Part shown: in pieces, positions 24,860 to 34,605 of the stretch
Layout: each line of letters begins with the position of its first letter
How positions within the stretch are numbered: position 1 is the first letter of the stretch
From: Microbacterium forte
GTDB taxonomy: Bacteria; Actinomycetota; Actinomycetes; Actinomycetales; Microbacteriaceae
DNA: 64,000 bases
Assembly: GCF_031885415.1 (NCBI RefSeq)
Contig: NZ_CP116871.1
Location: forward strand, 3,658,001-3,722,000
Reading direction: 5' to 3'
Made by a program: the position numbers and the translations under genes
The notes under the pieces: generated by a model
What the model saw: only the letters and a program-made list of their open reading frames with translations
The model's database searches: none
Told to the model about the DNA's origin: nothing

Positions 24860-26445
24860 AGCGGAATGTTCCCATGCTTCTTGGGCGGCAGCTCGGCGCG
24901 CTTCCCACGGAGGGCGCGCAGCGCCTTGGCGATCGAGACCCGGGTGTTCGCGGGCTCGATGATGCCGTCGATCTCGCCGCGCTCCGCGGCGAGGAAAGGC
25001 GAGGTCACACTGTAGGTGTACTCGTTGGCGAGGCGCGTGCGCACGGCGGCGACGTCCTCGCCGGCTTCCTCGGCACGCTTGATCTCGCCGCGGTAGAGGA
25101 TGTTGACCGCACCCTGACCGCCCATCACGGCGATCTCCGCCGTGGGCCAGGCGAGGTTGACATCCGCACCGAGCTGCTTCGAGCCCATCACGATGTAGGC
25201 CCCGCCGTAGGCCTTGCGGAGGATGACCGTGACCAGAGGAACCGTCGCCTCGGCGTACGCGTAGATGAGCTTCGCGCCGCGGCGGATGACGCCGGTCCAC
25301 TCCTGGTCGGTGCCCGGCAGGTACCCGGGCACGTCGACGAGCGTGACGATCGGGATCGAGAACGCGTCGCAGAATCGCACGAACCGGCTGGCCTTCTCGC
25401 CCGCCTCGATGTTCAGTGTTCCGGCCATCTGCGACGGCTGGTTGGCGATGATGCCGACGGAGCGGCCCTCGACACGTCCGAAGCCGATCACGATGTTCGG
25501 TGCGAAGAGCGGCTGGACCTCGATGAAGTCGCCCGCGTCGACGACGTGCTCGATCACGGTGTGGATGTCGTACGGCTGGTTGGCGGAGTCGGGGATGATC
25601 GTGTTCAGCGAGCGATCGGCATCCGTCGTCTCCCACTCGAAGCCGCTCTCGTAAGCCGGGATCTCCGCCATGTTGTTGTCGGGGAGGAACCCGAGCAGCG
25701 TGCGAGCGTAGTCGATCGCGTCGTCCTCGTCTTCGGCGAGGTAGTGGGCGACACCCGAGCGGGTGTTGTGCGTGAGGGCTCCTCCGAGCTCTTCCATGCC
25801 GACGTCCTCGCCGGTCACGGTCTTGATGACGTCGGGGCCGGTGACGAACATCTGGCTGGTCTTGTCGACCATGATCACGAAGTCCGTCAGCGCCGGGCCG
25901 TACACGGCGCCGCCGGCTGCGGGGCCCATGATGAGTGAGATCTGCGGGATGACGCCCGACGAACGGGTGTTCAGACGGAAGATCTCACCGTACTTGCTGA
26001 GCGCGAGCACGCCCTCCTGGATGCGGGCTCCGCCCGAATCGAGGATGCCGATGATCGGCATGCCGCCGGACAGCGCGAACTCCATGATCTTGATGATCTT
26101 GTCGCCCGAGACCTCGCCCAGAGAGCCGCCGAACGTGGTGAAGTCCTGCGAGTACACGGCCACGGTGCGTCCGTGGATCGTGCCGACACCCGTGACGACC
26201 GAGTCGCCGTACGGGCGATTGCGATCCATGCCGAACGAGGTCGTGCGGTGTCGGACGTACTCGTCGAACTCGACGAAGCTCCCTGGATCGACGAGCAGTT
26301 CGATGCGCTCGCGGGCGGTCATCTTGCCCTTGGCGTGCTGCTTCTCCTGCGCGACCTTCTCAGCGTCGACAACGGCTTCGTTGTAGCGAGCGCGGAGGTC
26401 TGCGATCCTGCCGGCGGTGGTCGAGAGTTCGGGCTTGTCCGTCAC
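24856..26445 (-). CDS. accD: Acyl-CoA (propionyl-CoA) carboxylase beta subunit
   Basis: Carboxyltransferase of 529 residues that moves the carboxyl group from biotin to acetyl- or propionyl-CoA. It contains [18 protein letters not shown], the first oxyanion region [41 protein letters not shown] and the second CoA-binding part [14 protein letters not shown] with [16 protein letters not shown] at 26445 is chosen because TAGGGT (26453-26458) precedes it by 7 bases, giving a leaderless mRNA; another GTG at 26454 would overlap that box. The gene is followed directly by the epsilon subunit, while the alpha subunit lies elsewhere in the window. Confidence 0.94.
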   Translation of the reverse strand: MTDKPELSTTAGRIADLRARYNEAVVDAEKVAQEKQHAKGKMTARERIELLVDPGSFVEFDEYVRHRTTSFGMDRNRPYGDSVVTGVGTIHGRTVAVYSQDFTTFGGSLGEVSGDKIIKIMEFALSGGMPIIGILDSGGARIQEGVLALSKYGEIFRLNTRSSGVIPQISLIMGPAAGGAVYGPALTDFVIMVDKTSQMFVTGPDVIKTVTGEDVGMEELGGALTHNTRSGVAHYLAEDEDDAIDYARTLLGFLPDNNMAEIPAYESGFEWETTDADRSLNTIIPDSANQPYDIHTVIEHVVDAGDFIEVQPLFAPNIVIGFGRVEGRSVGIIANQPSQMAGTLNIEAGEKASRFVRFCDAFSIPIVTLVDVPGYLPGTDQEWTGVIRRGAKLIYAYAEATVPLVTVILRKAYGGAYIVMGSKQLGADVNLAWPTAEIAVMGGQGAVNILYRGEIKRAEEAGEDVAAVRTRLANEYTYSVTSPFLAAERGEIDGIIEPANTRVSIAKALRALRGKRAELPPKKHGNIPL

Positions 26446-26562
26446 GGATTCCACCCTATCGTCGGGTCGGCCTCGTCCGTTGGATGCTCGCCACAACGGG
26501 TCGCCGGATCCTTTGGCTGCTGTCGTGCAGTCGGCGCAGGCTGCGGCGGATGCCGAATCGCG

Positions 26563-27549
26563 TCAGTCCTGGACGACGTCCGACCTGCCGGATCCGAGCT
26601 CGCCCGGAAGATCGTGAGTTCCCGACGGGCCGATCTCGTCGGCGCCGCTCTTGCGGCCACGACCGACGGATGCGATCTTCCGTCCTGCCCAGCCCACACC
26701 GCGTGCCGCCGATCCGGCCGCACCCGCGACGGCGCCGCCGACGAACTGCGCGCCGTGCAGCATCCGCAGTTCGAGCTTCTCCGCCCCGTCGACCGGCTCG
26801 AGCTCGAGGGGCAGGTCCATCGGGGCGACGCCGAAGGCATGATGCGATGTCGTGAGGACGCGGCGTCCGAGGATGTGGTTGCCCGCGCCACCCACCGCGG
26901 CACCGACTCCGAACGGCAGCGCCTTGCCGATGAAGGATGCTCCGCCCTTCGCGGCGAACTGCTTCACGAACCGGGTCTTGAGCTGGTCGACCAGCGGTCC
27001 GACGGCGGCCCGAGGAAGCGACTTGGTCACCGTCTCACCCCAGTACGACGATCGCGTGCCGCCGCGACCCGTCGCCTGTCCTGCCAGCTGTCCGACCAGC
27101 GCCACGCCCTCTTTGCCGAGCATCAGGGTCATCACCAGGGCCCTGGCCCTGTCGGGGTTGGAGACCGCGATCCCATGGACCTCGGCGACCGACTGCGCGA
27201 ACAGTGCGGTCGATTCGACGAACCCCACGGTCTCGACCCCTGAGAGGGCGAGGGTGATGCCTGTGCCGATCCCGGGAACGACGGCGGTCGCGCCGACGGC
27301 GGCACCGCCGGTCGTGACAGCCGCGAGGTAGCGACGCTCGAGGATGCGGATGATCTGCTCGGGCGACGCGTGCGGGTTCCTCAGGCGGATGCTGCGGATA
27401 TGCGCGAGCACGAGAGGGCGCTGGATGGCGAGAACGCGATCGAGTCCTCGGACCATCAGCGGGTGCTCCGCGGAGCCCACCGGCGGCACCCCCTTGTCCC
27501 ACGCGGCGTCGTCGGGGAGGGAGTGGATCTTGTGCACCTTGGGGGCCAT
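26563..27549 (-). CDS. EcsC-like protein of unknown function
   Basis: A 328-residue protein. Its middle part is rich in glycine and small residues (TTGGAAVGATAVVPGIGTGI), and near residue 240 it shows GGASFIGKALPFGVGAAVGG, a glycine zipper-like pattern typical of EcsC-family proteins, which associate with membranes. The C-terminal 60 residues are charged. TAGGAT at 27556-27561 stands 6 bases before the ATG, the leaderless pattern. It is alone between accD and a nucleotidyltransferase. Family assignment is tentative, and function is not known even for recognised members. Confidence 0.6.
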   Translation of the reverse strand: MAPKVHKIHSLPDDAAWDKGVPPVGSAEHPLMVRGLDRVLAIQRPLVLAHIRSIRLRNPHASPEQIIRILERRYLAAVTTGGAAVGATAVVPGIGTGITLALSGVETVGFVESTALFAQSVAEVHGIAVSNPDRARALVMTLMLGKEGVALVGQLAGQATGRGGTRSSYWGETVTKSLPRAAVGPLVDQLKTRFVKQFAAKGGASFIGKALPFGVGAAVGGAGNHILGRRVLTTSHHAFGVAPMDLPLELEPVDGAEKLELRMLHGAQFVGGAVAGAAGSAARGVGWAGRKIASVGRGRKSGADEIGPSGTHDLPGELGSGRSDVVQD

Positions 27550-27583
27550 GGAACGATCCTAGGAACCCAGACCGCGAAAACGC

Positions 27584-27620
27584 CGAAAGCCCGGCTCCCC
27601 TTGACGGAGCCGGGCTTTCG
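27584..27620 (-). terminator. Terminator of the nucleotidyltransferase gene
   Basis: CGAAAGCCCGGCTCC (27584-27598) and 27606-27620 form a perfect 15-bp stem with a 7-base loop. On the minus strand it is followed by GGCGTTTTC, a short U-run. It lies 9 bases after the gene's stop. Confidence 0.9.
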
Positions 27621-27629
27621 TGGAAGCGA

Positions 27630-28322
27630 TCAGACGAACAGGTTCGCCCGCTCGAGGTCTTCGGCGAAGTCGACCTCGACCGCGTACAGGTCGGAGACGT
27701 CCATCGGCTCGAGAAGGAGTCCGTCCTCCGCGATCGACAGCTCGAGGCCGCGTTCGAAGTAGTCCTGATCCTCGACCCGCTGCAGCTGACGCATGAACGC
27801 CTTCTTGTTCGCGGACGAGATGTAGTTGATGCCCACAGCCTCGCCGAGGCCGCCCTTGACGGTCTTGGAGAGTTCGTTGATGAAGCCCTCGGCGGTGACC
27901 GTGTACTTCACCTCTTCGTCGCTGACCTTGGAGGTGTTGACGGTGACGAACGACTGGTCGCGCTCGATGTAGGCGGCCGCCCGACCCAGGATCATCGGGT
28001 CGAAGACCACGTCGCCGTTCATCCAGAGCACGCCGGACTTGCCCGTGGCGCTGAGGGCGCGCAGCAGGCTCTTCGAGGTGTTGGTCTCGTCGTAGCGCTC
28101 GTTGTGCACGTAGTTGACGTTCGGGAATGCTTCGATGATGGTCTCGGCGCGGTATCCGACGACGGCGGTGATGCGGGCGTCCGATCCGAAGGCGGCGCGG
28201 ATGTTGTCGTGCTGCTGGCCCATGATCGTGCGGCCGTCGCTCAGCTCCGTGAGCGGCTTCGGCAGAGCACGGCCCAGGCGTGAGCCCATGCCTGCTGCGA
28301 GGATGACGGTCTGAAGAGTCAC
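27630..28322 (-). CDS. Sugar/choline-type nucleotidyltransferase (NTP transferase family)
   Basis: A 230-residue enzyme with the N-terminal nucleotide loop TVILAAGMGSRLGRALPKPL and a metal-binding aspartate in WMNGDVVFDP. It ends AVEVDFAEDLERANLFV, as in LicC-type cytidylyltransferases and short sugar-phosphate nucleotidyltransferases. It should make an NDP-activated head group or sugar for cell-envelope polymers. The GTG start is preceded by TTTAGGAG. It is monocistronic, with its own terminator, so the acceptor pathway cannot be read from neighbours. Confidence 0.83.
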   Translation of the reverse strand: MTLQTVILAAGMGSRLGRALPKPLTELSDGRTIMGQQHDNIRAAFGSDARITAVVGYRAETIIEAFPNVNYVHNERYDETNTSKSLLRALSATGKSGVLWMNGDVVFDPMILGRAAAYIERDQSFVTVNTSKVSDEEVKYTVTAEGFINELSKTVKGGLGEAVGINYISSANKKAFMRQLQRVEDQDYFERGLELSIAEDGLLLEPMDVSDLYAVEVDFAEDLERANLFV

Positions 28323-28351
28323 GAGTGCTCCTAAAGGAAGTATGTGTTCAC

Positions 28352-28367
28352 GGTCGGTTCACCGACC
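28352..28367 (-). promoter_or_regulatory. 5' leader hairpin of the nucleotidyltransferase gene
   Basis: GGTCGG (28352-28357) and CCGACC (28362-28367) pair around a 4-base loop; in the minus-strand RNA the loop is UGAA. It lies 30 bases before the GTG start, between it and a possible TAGCAT -10 near 28395. It could shield or stabilise the leader. Confidence 0.4.
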
Positions 28368-28574
28368 AGACACTTCGTCGTGCCGAGAGTCATGCTAGCG
28401 ATCAAGCCTGGGAAGCCCCGGGGGTTGAGGTCGCTGTTGCCAATTCGTGATCCAGTACACACCCAACACTCAGATTCGTCCAGATCAGGGCGACGAGAGG
28501 TCGGTCTGACGATCCGAAGGGCGATTTGTTGCGGTGACCCGAAGAAAGTCGGCACCCGTTGATACCGTAGGACG

Positions 28575-30455
28575 GTGACTGCTTCTTCCTCCGACGACCG
28601 CACCGATCAGGTGGCTGACGCCGCGCCCGCCGCCCCGAAGAAGACTCCCGCCCGCAAGGCCCCCGCGAAGAAGACGACCGGCACACGTGCTCCGTCGAAG
28701 GCCGCAGCCGACAAGGCCGCGGCGACCGTCGAGGTGGTCGCCGAGCCGGCGTTGAAGATCGACCGGAGCTCCGCAAGCTCCGGTCCGCGATCCGCAGGAT
28801 CCAAGAAGACGACGACCGCTGCGGCGCGCGCGGCCGCAGCCAAGAACTCGACGCGCGACACGACGGCTCGTGCGGCTGCGGCGAAGTCCGCTTCGGCACG
28901 TTCCGCAGCGAGCACGGCGACGGCAGCCAAGACCGTGGCGGCCAAGGGGGCCGCTGCGAAGGCCGCCGCTGCGAAGGCCCCCGCTGCGAAGACGGCTGCC
29001 TCGAAGACTGCTGCCTCAGGGGCGTCGAACACGTCGGCCGCGAAGACCGCCGCCACGAAGACCGCCGCGGCCAAGGCGGCCTCAGAGAAGAGCGCTGCGG
29101 CGAAGTCGGCGGCGCGCACCTCCGCCGCGAGAACAGCAGCGGCGAAGACTGCGGCAGCGAAGGCGGCCGCAGCGAAGGCGGCCGCTGCCAAGGCGGCTGC
29201 GGCGAAGGAGTCGGCAGTCGAGGCTGAGAACACTGTGGCGATCGAGGCCGTCGCTGTGGACACAACGGGAGCTGATGTGACCACGGCCGACGCGGATCCA
29301 CGCGAGCTCGGCGTCACTGAGTCAGACACGACGGGCGAGGTTCTCGAAGAGAATGCCGCTGTCGAGACGCGCATCGAGACCCCCATCGAGACCCCGTCGC
29401 TGCCGCTGACGACCGAGGCGGCGGCATCCTCCGACGCGGTCGCCGTCGAGAGCGAAGACGATGCGACGTCCGCGCCCGTCGAGTCGACTCCGAGCACGCG
29501 ATCCGCAGACGAAGCGTCGGCCGATCCTGCCCTCGACACGTCACCGGTCGAAGGCGCCACGGCGGAAGCCGAGCCGGTCATCGAGTCCGCTGAGGAGCCG
29601 ACCGTCGACGAGGACGCGACATCCGAGTTCGTCGACGCCGTGTCCGATACGGATGAGACGGATGAGGCCGTCGGCGGAATCGAGGAGGCATCCGGCTCCG
29701 AAGCCATCCGCATCCGCGGCCTCGTGAAGAGCTTCGGCGACCACACCGCGGTCAACGGCATAGATCTCACTGTGCCCGCAGGGTCGTTCTACGGCATCGT
29801 CGGTCCCAACGGTGCGGGCAAGACGACGACGCTCTCGATCGTGGCGGGCCTTCTGCGTGCCGACGCGGGCGACATCGCGATCTGCGGCATCGATCAGTCG
29901 GCGAAGCCGCTCGCTGCGAAGCGCATGATGGGCGTGCTGCCCGATCGCCTCCGCACGTTCGACCGGCTCACCGGGCGGCAGCTCCTCTATTACTACGGGC
30001 TGCTGCGGGGGCTCGCATCGGCGGTGATCGAGAAGCGCGTCGCCGACCTCGCACGAGCCTTCGACCTCGGAGAGGCGCTGAACCGCGTCGTCTCCGACTA
30101 CTCGGCCGGCATGACGAAGAAGATCATGCTCGCGGGTGCGATGATCCACTCGCCGCGCGTCCTGGTGCTCGACGAGCCCTTCGAGGCCGTCGACCCGGTG
30201 TCCTCCGCGGTGATCCTGGACATCCTGCGGGCCTATGTCTCGCACGGTGGAACGGTGGTCCTCTCGAGCCACGGCATGGACCTCGTCGAGCGCGTCTGCT
30301 CGCGCGTGGCGATCATCGTCGGGGGAGAGGTGCTCGCCGAAGGCACGATCGATGAGGTCCGCGCAGGGCAGACGCTCGAAGCGCGGTTCGTCGAACTCTC
30401 CGGTGGCATCGGAGAGGTGGAGGGGCTCGAGTGGCTGCACACGTTCTCCGACTGA
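28575..30455 (+). CDS. ABC transporter ATP-binding protein with histone H1-like N-terminal extension
   Basis: The 626 residues fall into three parts. Residues 1-215 are almost wholly Ala, Lys, Ser and Thr with many AAKTAAAK-type repeats, as in histone H1-like tails. Residues 216-374 are acidic (Glu, Asp, Thr, Val). From about 375 there is a standard ABC ATPase: Walker A GPNGAGKTT near 409, signature YSAGMTKKI in place of LSGGQ, Walker B VLVLDEPFE and H-loop LSSHGMD. GTG start: TACCGT at 28563-28568 precedes it by 6 bases (leaderless). The permease gene overlaps its end by 25 bases. The ATPase resembles drug or nodulation-type exporters. The role of the tail is unknown. Confidence 0.88.
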   Translation: MTASSSDDRTDQVADAAPAAPKKTPARKAPAKKTTGTRAPSKAAADKAAATVEVVAEPALKIDRSSASSGPRSAGSKKTTTAAARAAAAKNSTRDTTARAAAAKSASARSAASTATAAKTVAAKGAAAKAAAAKAPAAKTAASKTAASGASNTSAAKTAATKTAAAKAASEKSAAAKSAARTSAARTAAAKTAAAKAAAAKAAAAKAAAAKESAVEAENTVAIEAVAVDTTGADVTTADADPRELGVTESDTTGEVLEENAAVETRIETPIETPSLPLTTEAAASSDAVAVESEDDATSAPVESTPSTRSADEASADPALDTSPVEGATAEAEPVIESAEEPTVDEDATSEFVDAVSDTDETDEAVGGIEEASGSEAIRIRGLVKSFGDHTAVNGIDLTVPAGSFYGIVGPNGAGKTTTLSIVAGLLRADAGDIAICGIDQSAKPLAAKRMMGVLPDRLRTFDRLTGRQLLYYYGLLRGLASAVIEKRVADLARAFDLGEALNRVVSDYSAGMTKKIMLAGAMIHSPRVLVLDEPFEAVDPVSSAVILDILRAYVSHGGTVVLSSHGMDLVERVCSRVAIIVGGEVLAEGTIDEVRAGQTLEARFVELSGGIGEVEGLEWLHTFSD

Positions 30456-31996
30456 GGGCGGCGCTCCTGATCGGATCGCTTCGCGGCGAACGTCGGGTCC
30501 GCACCCTGGTCATGCTCGCTGTCGTGGTGGTTCTGACGGCTGTGGTCTGCGCTGCGGTCCTCAGCCTCGACGACGCCCCTGTCGCTGTCGCGCGCACGGT
30601 CATCGTGCTCGGCAGCGCCGCTCTGCTCCTCGGGTTCCTGGTCGGGCCGATCCTCGTGGGTGCCGTCGACCAGCTCGATCCCCGGCGTTTCGCGGTGTTC
30701 GGGGTCGATGAGCGGCAGATGCCCTGGATCCTCACCCTCGCCTCGTTCGTCAGCGTCCCGAGCCTTGCCCTGATCGCAGTGAACATCAGCGTGTGCATCG
30801 TGGCGATCAGGCTCGGCGCACCCTGGTTCGTCGCGGTGCTGATGAGCGTCGTCAGCCTGTTGTCGACGATCCTCTCGGCGCGCATCGGCATGGCGGTCAA
30901 CGCGCTGCTGCTGCCGGAGCGTCGGTCGCGCGAGCTCACCGCGCTCTTCGCACTGGCCGTGATCGTGATCGCGTTCCCCGTCGCCGTGTTCCTCGCCTCG
31001 CTCAAGTGGGACGGGCAGGTTCCTGCGGCGGTCGCGTCGCTGACGGCGACGATCGGGTTCACCCCGTTGGCGGCGTCGTCGCGGTTCCTCTTCTCCTTCG
31101 CGACAAACGATGTCGCCGGAAACTGGATCAGCGGCATCGTGGCCCTCGTCACCATCCTGGTGCTCTGCGTGGCGTGGTCGTGGCTGGTGCGCAGACTGCT
31201 CACCACCACAGAGCGGCCCGTGACCCTGCGGGAGCGCTCGGGCCTCGGCTGGTTCGGCCTGCTCCCGTCGAACGCCTTCGGTGCGATCGCCTCGCGCAGC
31301 CTGGTCTACTGGCTGCGCGACCGCAGGTACATCATGAACCTCATCGTCGTCCCCGTCGCGGGCGTGCTCACCGTGCTGCCTCTCCTCGTCGCCGGAGTGC
31401 CGCTCGAGATCGCTGCGCTCGTTCCGGTCCCGGTGATGGCCCTGTTCTTCGGGTGGCTCCCGCACAACGACGTCGCCTACGATTCCACGGCGTTGTGGAC
31501 GCACGTGGCCAGCGGCGTCCGCGGCATCCCCGATCGTCTCGGACGACTCGTCCCGGTCATACTCGTGGCTGTTCCCGTGCTCGCCATCGCCGTTCCCCTC
31601 ACGCTGCTGTGGATCGACGACTGGCGTCTGCTCCTTCCGCTCACCGGCCTCGGGGCCAGCCTCCTGCTGTCGGCACTCGGATTCTCGAGCATCGTCTCGG
31701 TGATCGCTCCCTACGCCGTGTCGCGTCCGGGCGACAGCCCGTTCCAGCAGCCGCAGCGGCCGACGTCGCGCGGTGCATACGGCCCCGCCGCGGCGTTCCT
31801 CGGCGCGATCGTGGTGAGCGTGCCGACCATCTGGCTGCTCGTGCTCACGATGCTCGAGGGGTCGCAGTTCGCTCCCGCGACGTTCTGGGCGGGACTCGCG
31901 ACCGGCATCGCGGTCTTCGCGATCGGCGTCGGTGTGGGCGGGCGCATCTTCGAGCATGAGGGCGAGCGGCTGATGGAGTTCGTCGAGACCGCGTGA
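30431..31996 (+). CDS. ABC transporter permease
   Basis: A 521-residue integral membrane protein with about twelve hydrophobic segments in two blocks separated by a basic loop (RRLLTTTERPVTLRERSGLG). GTG start at 30431 lies inside the ATPase gene, a 25-base overlap that implies coupled synthesis of the two halves of the transporter. It has no substrate-binding protein neighbour, so export is more likely than uptake. The substrate is unknown. Confidence 0.82.
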   Translation: MAAHVLRLRAALLIGSLRGERRVRTLVMLAVVVVLTAVVCAAVLSLDDAPVAVARTVIVLGSAALLLGFLVGPILVGAVDQLDPRRFAVFGVDERQMPWILTLASFVSVPSLALIAVNISVCIVAIRLGAPWFVAVLMSVVSLLSTILSARIGMAVNALLLPERRSRELTALFALAVIVIAFPVAVFLASLKWDGQVPAAVASLTATIGFTPLAASSRFLFSFATNDVAGNWISGIVALVTILVLCVAWSWLVRRLLTTTERPVTLRERSGLGWFGLLPSNAFGAIASRSLVYWLRDRRYIMNLIVVPVAGVLTVLPLLVAGVPLEIAALVPVPVMALFFGWLPHNDVAYDSTALWTHVASGVRGIPDRLGRLVPVILVAVPVLAIAVPLTLLWIDDWRLLLPLTGLGASLLLSALGFSSIVSVIAPYAVSRPGDSPFQQPQRPTSRGAYGPAAAFLGAIVVSVPTIWLLVLTMLEGSQFAPATFWAGLATGIAVFAIGVGVGGRIFEHEGERLMEFVETA

Positions 31997-32036
31997 CAGC
32001 CGCCCCACGGGGCGCGTGCGCGGCTAGACTCTCGGC

Positions 32037-32303
32037 ATGAGTACTCCGCTGGACAGCCCCGATCAGGGCGGCGTGGCAACGCTTGATCGCGAACTGGAAG
32101 AACTCCTCCGCGAGGAGAACCTCGAGCCGGGCGATCACGAGCGCTTCTCGCACTACGTCAAGAAGGACAAGATCCTCGAATCGGCGATCACCGGCAAGCC
32201 GGTGCGCGCACTGTGCGGCAAGAAGTGGACGCCGGGTCGCGACCCCGAGAAGTTCCCGATCTGCCCCACGTGCAAGGAGATCTACGAGACGATGGTCGGC
32301 TGA
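32037..32303 (+). CDS. DUF3039 family protein
   Basis: An 88-residue acidic protein. The second half shows VRALCGKKWTPGRDPEKFPI followed by CPTCKEIYE: one cysteine and then a CxxC pair, a likely metal site, although only three cysteines are present. The pattern is that of the actinobacterial DUF3039 family, whose function is not known. TAGACT at 32025-32030 stands 6 bases before the ATG (leaderless). Confidence 0.85.
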   Translation: MSTPLDSPDQGGVATLDRELEELLREENLEPGDHERFSHYVKKDKILESAITGKPVRALCGKKWTPGRDPEKFPICPTCKEIYETMVG

Positions 32304-32325
32304 GTCTGCGCCGACTCGCCGGCAG

Positions 32326-33651
32326 TCAGCTCGCGTCGACGAAGACGGTGGGGATCGCCGGGTCGGACTTGCTGAGCGCGAGCGCCCGCACAGGAAGCTC
32401 CTCCCGCACCCGAAGGTGATGTGCCCGAGCGGAAGCGGTGCCTTCGGCACCTTCGAACGCCGTGTCGATCTCTCCGCCCTCGACGAAGGTCGTCTGCAGC
32501 GCCCGCCCGTCCGCATGCTCCGCCGGGGTGTCGAGCTCTTCGAAGCCGGCTGAGACGACGACCGTCTCAGCCTCGGCGACGCCGTCGACGAGAGTGCGGA
32601 ATGCGGCCTTGCGCCCGCCGTGGGATGCCTTGTCGGTCGAGGCCTTGGCCACTCCGATCCACGCTCCGCTCGGATCCTGGCGAGCCACGAGCTTGTAGAC
32701 CATGCTCGCCGTGGGGTATCCGGAGCCCGTGACCACTGAGGTGCCCACACCGTACGCGTCGACCGGTGACGCCGCCAGCGCGGCGATCGCATACTCGTCG
32801 AGATCGCTCGTGACCGTGATGCGCGTGCCCGTCGCACCGAGCTCGTCGAGCTGTGCCCGCACCTCTGCGGCGACGATCGGCAGGTCGCCCGAGTCGATCC
32901 GCACACCGCCGAGGCCGGTGCCGGCCACGCGGATGGCCGTCTCGACGCCCGTGCGGATGTCGTAGGTGTCGACGAGCAGGGTCGTATCGGTGCCGAGGCT
33001 GTCGATCTGCGAGCGGAAGGCCTCTTCCTCGGTCTCGTGCAGCAGGGTCCACGAGTGCGCGGCGGTGCCCATCGTCGGGATTCCCCAGCGACGTCCGGCC
33101 TCGAGGTTGCTCGTCGCGCGGAAGCCGGCGATGTATGCGGCGCGGGCCGCCGCGACCGCCGACTGCTCTGCCGCGCGGCGTGATCCCATCTCGGCGAGTG
33201 GTCGCTCGCCGGCGGCGATGCTCATGCGTGATGCTGCAGTGGCGACGGCCGAATCGTGGTTGAGGACGCTGAGAGCCAGCGTCTCGAGCACGACGGCGTC
33301 GGCGAAGCTGCCCTCGACCGTCAGGATCGGAGACCCGGGGAAGTACAGCTCGCCCTCGCGGTAGCCCCGGATCGAGCCGGTGAAGCGGTAGTTCTCGAGA
33401 TAGGTGAGCGACTCGGCATCCACGACGTCGTTGTCGCGCAGGAAGCGCAGCTCGTCGTCTCCGAAGCGGAACTCGCGCAGCAGCGTGAGCAGGCGGCCGG
33501 TGCCGGCCACGACGCCGAAGCGGCGGCCTCCGGACAATCGCCGGGAGAACAGTTCGAACACACTGGGTCGTGATGCCGTGCCGTCGCGAAGCGCGGCGGC
33601 GAGCATGGTGAGTTCGTAACGATCGGTCAGAAGCGCCGTGGACGTCGTCAT
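32326..33651 (-). CDS. pncB: Nicotinate phosphoribosyltransferase
   Basis: Converts nicotinate and PRPP to nicotinate mononucleotide in NAD salvage. The 441 residues include TDRYELTMLAAALRDGTA at the N-terminus, the active-site histidine region GTAAHSWTLLHETEEEAF, RIDSGDLPI and VVTGSGYPTASMVYKLV. TAAGCT at 33658-33663 lies 6 bases before the ATG. It is divergent from glutamate racemase across 74 bases. Confidence 0.95.
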   Translation of the reverse strand: MTTSTALLTDRYELTMLAAALRDGTASRPSVFELFSRRLSGGRRFGVVAGTGRLLTLLREFRFGDDELRFLRDNDVVDAESLTYLENYRFTGSIRGYREGELYFPGSPILTVEGSFADAVVLETLALSVLNHDSAVATAASRMSIAAGERPLAEMGSRRAAEQSAVAAARAAYIAGFRATSNLEAGRRWGIPTMGTAAHSWTLLHETEEEAFRSQIDSLGTDTTLLVDTYDIRTGVETAIRVAGTGLGGVRIDSGDLPIVAAEVRAQLDELGATGTRITVTSDLDEYAIAALAASPVDAYGVGTSVVTGSGYPTASMVYKLVARQDPSGAWIGVAKASTDKASHGGRKAAFRTLVDGVAEAETVVVSAGFEELDTPAEHADGRALQTTFVEGGEIDTAFEGAEGTASARAHHLRVREELPVRALALSKSDPAIPTVFVDAS

Positions 33652-33725
33652 CCGCTCAGCTTAGTGACGACACCCGCACGGGTTGCTGAGCATGACGCGC
33701 TCGCGCGCAGGTAGGCTGGGTAGTC

Positions 33726-34559
33726 ATGAACGACGCCCCGATCGGAATCTTCGACTCCGGTGTCGGCGGACTCACGGTGGCACGTGCCATCCGAGCCCAG
33801 CTGCCCCGGGAATCGTTCGTCTACATCGGCGACACGGCACACTCCCCGTACGGTCCGAAGCCCATCGCGGACGTGCGGCGGTACGGCCTCGAAGTCCTCG
33901 ACACACTGGTCGAGCAGGGCGTCAAGATGCTCGTGATCGCGTGCAACACCGCGTCCTCAGCCATGCTCCGCGATGCCAGGGAGCGGTATGACATCCCTGT
34001 CGTCGAGGTGATCGGTCCGGCGGTGCGCCGAGCCGTCTCGACGACGCGCAACGGCCGCGTCGGTGTCATCGGCACTGTCGGCACGATCGGGTCGCGTGCC
34101 TACCAGGACATGCTCGAGGTGAACGAGCGCCTCGAGGTGTTCACCGCCGCGTGCCCTCGTTTCGTGGAGTTCGTCGAAGGGGGCATCACCGGAACGCCGG
34201 AGGTGCTCGCGACCGCCGAGGAGTACCTCGCACCGCTTCGGGATGCCGACGTCGACACGCTGGTGCTCGGGTGCACGCACTACCCGTTCCTCCGCGGTGC
34301 GATCAGCTACGTGATGGGGGAGGGGGTCACGCTCGTGTCCAGTGACGACGAGACCGCCGGTGATGTGTACCGTCAGCTCGTGCGGGGCGACCTTCTCGCC
34401 TCTCCCGACGCCACGGCGTCGTACGTCTACGAGGCGACCGGCGACTCGACGACCGAGTTCACCGCCCTCGCCAACCGTCTGATGGGCCGGGAGGTGCGCG
34501 ACGTCCAGCTCGTGCAGACCGGCGTCATCACCCTCCCCGCGACGGCCTCCGGGTCGTAG
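33726..34559 (+). CDS. murI: Glutamate racemase
   Basis: Makes D-glutamate for peptidoglycan. The 277 residues start [20 protein letters not shown] with the catalytic Asp/Ser region, then show [11 protein letters not shown] (first catalytic cysteine) and [13 protein letters not shown] (second cysteine, with histidine). TAGGCT at 33712-33717 precedes the ATG by 8 bases. Followed within 46 bases by RNase PH and then RdgB, a common actinobacterial order. Confidence 0.95.
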   Translation: MNDAPIGIFDSGVGGLTVARAIRAQLPRESFVYIGDTAHSPYGPKPIADVRRYGLEVLDTLVEQGVKMLVIACNTASSAMLRDARERYDIPVVEVIGPAVRRAVSTTRNGRVGVIGTVGTIGSRAYQDMLEVNERLEVFTAACPRFVEFVEGGITGTPEVLATAEEYLAPLRDADVDTLVLGCTHYPFLRGAISYVMGEGVTLVSSDDETAGDVYRQLVRGDLLASPDATASYVYEATGDSTTEFTALANRLMGREVRDVQLVQTGVITLPATASGS

Positions 34560-34605
34560 CTCTCCCGCAGCACCCGCTTCATCCACCTCCACCCGAAGGA
34601 AACCC

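Noticed and set aside
30233..32008. Minus-strand frame of 591 codons opposite the ABC permease
   Set aside because: Asp/Glu/His/Arg skew typical of antisense to hydrophobic genes.
32299..32325. Terminator after the DUF3039 gene
   Set aside because: GAGTC and GACTC pair over only 5 bases; too weak to report.
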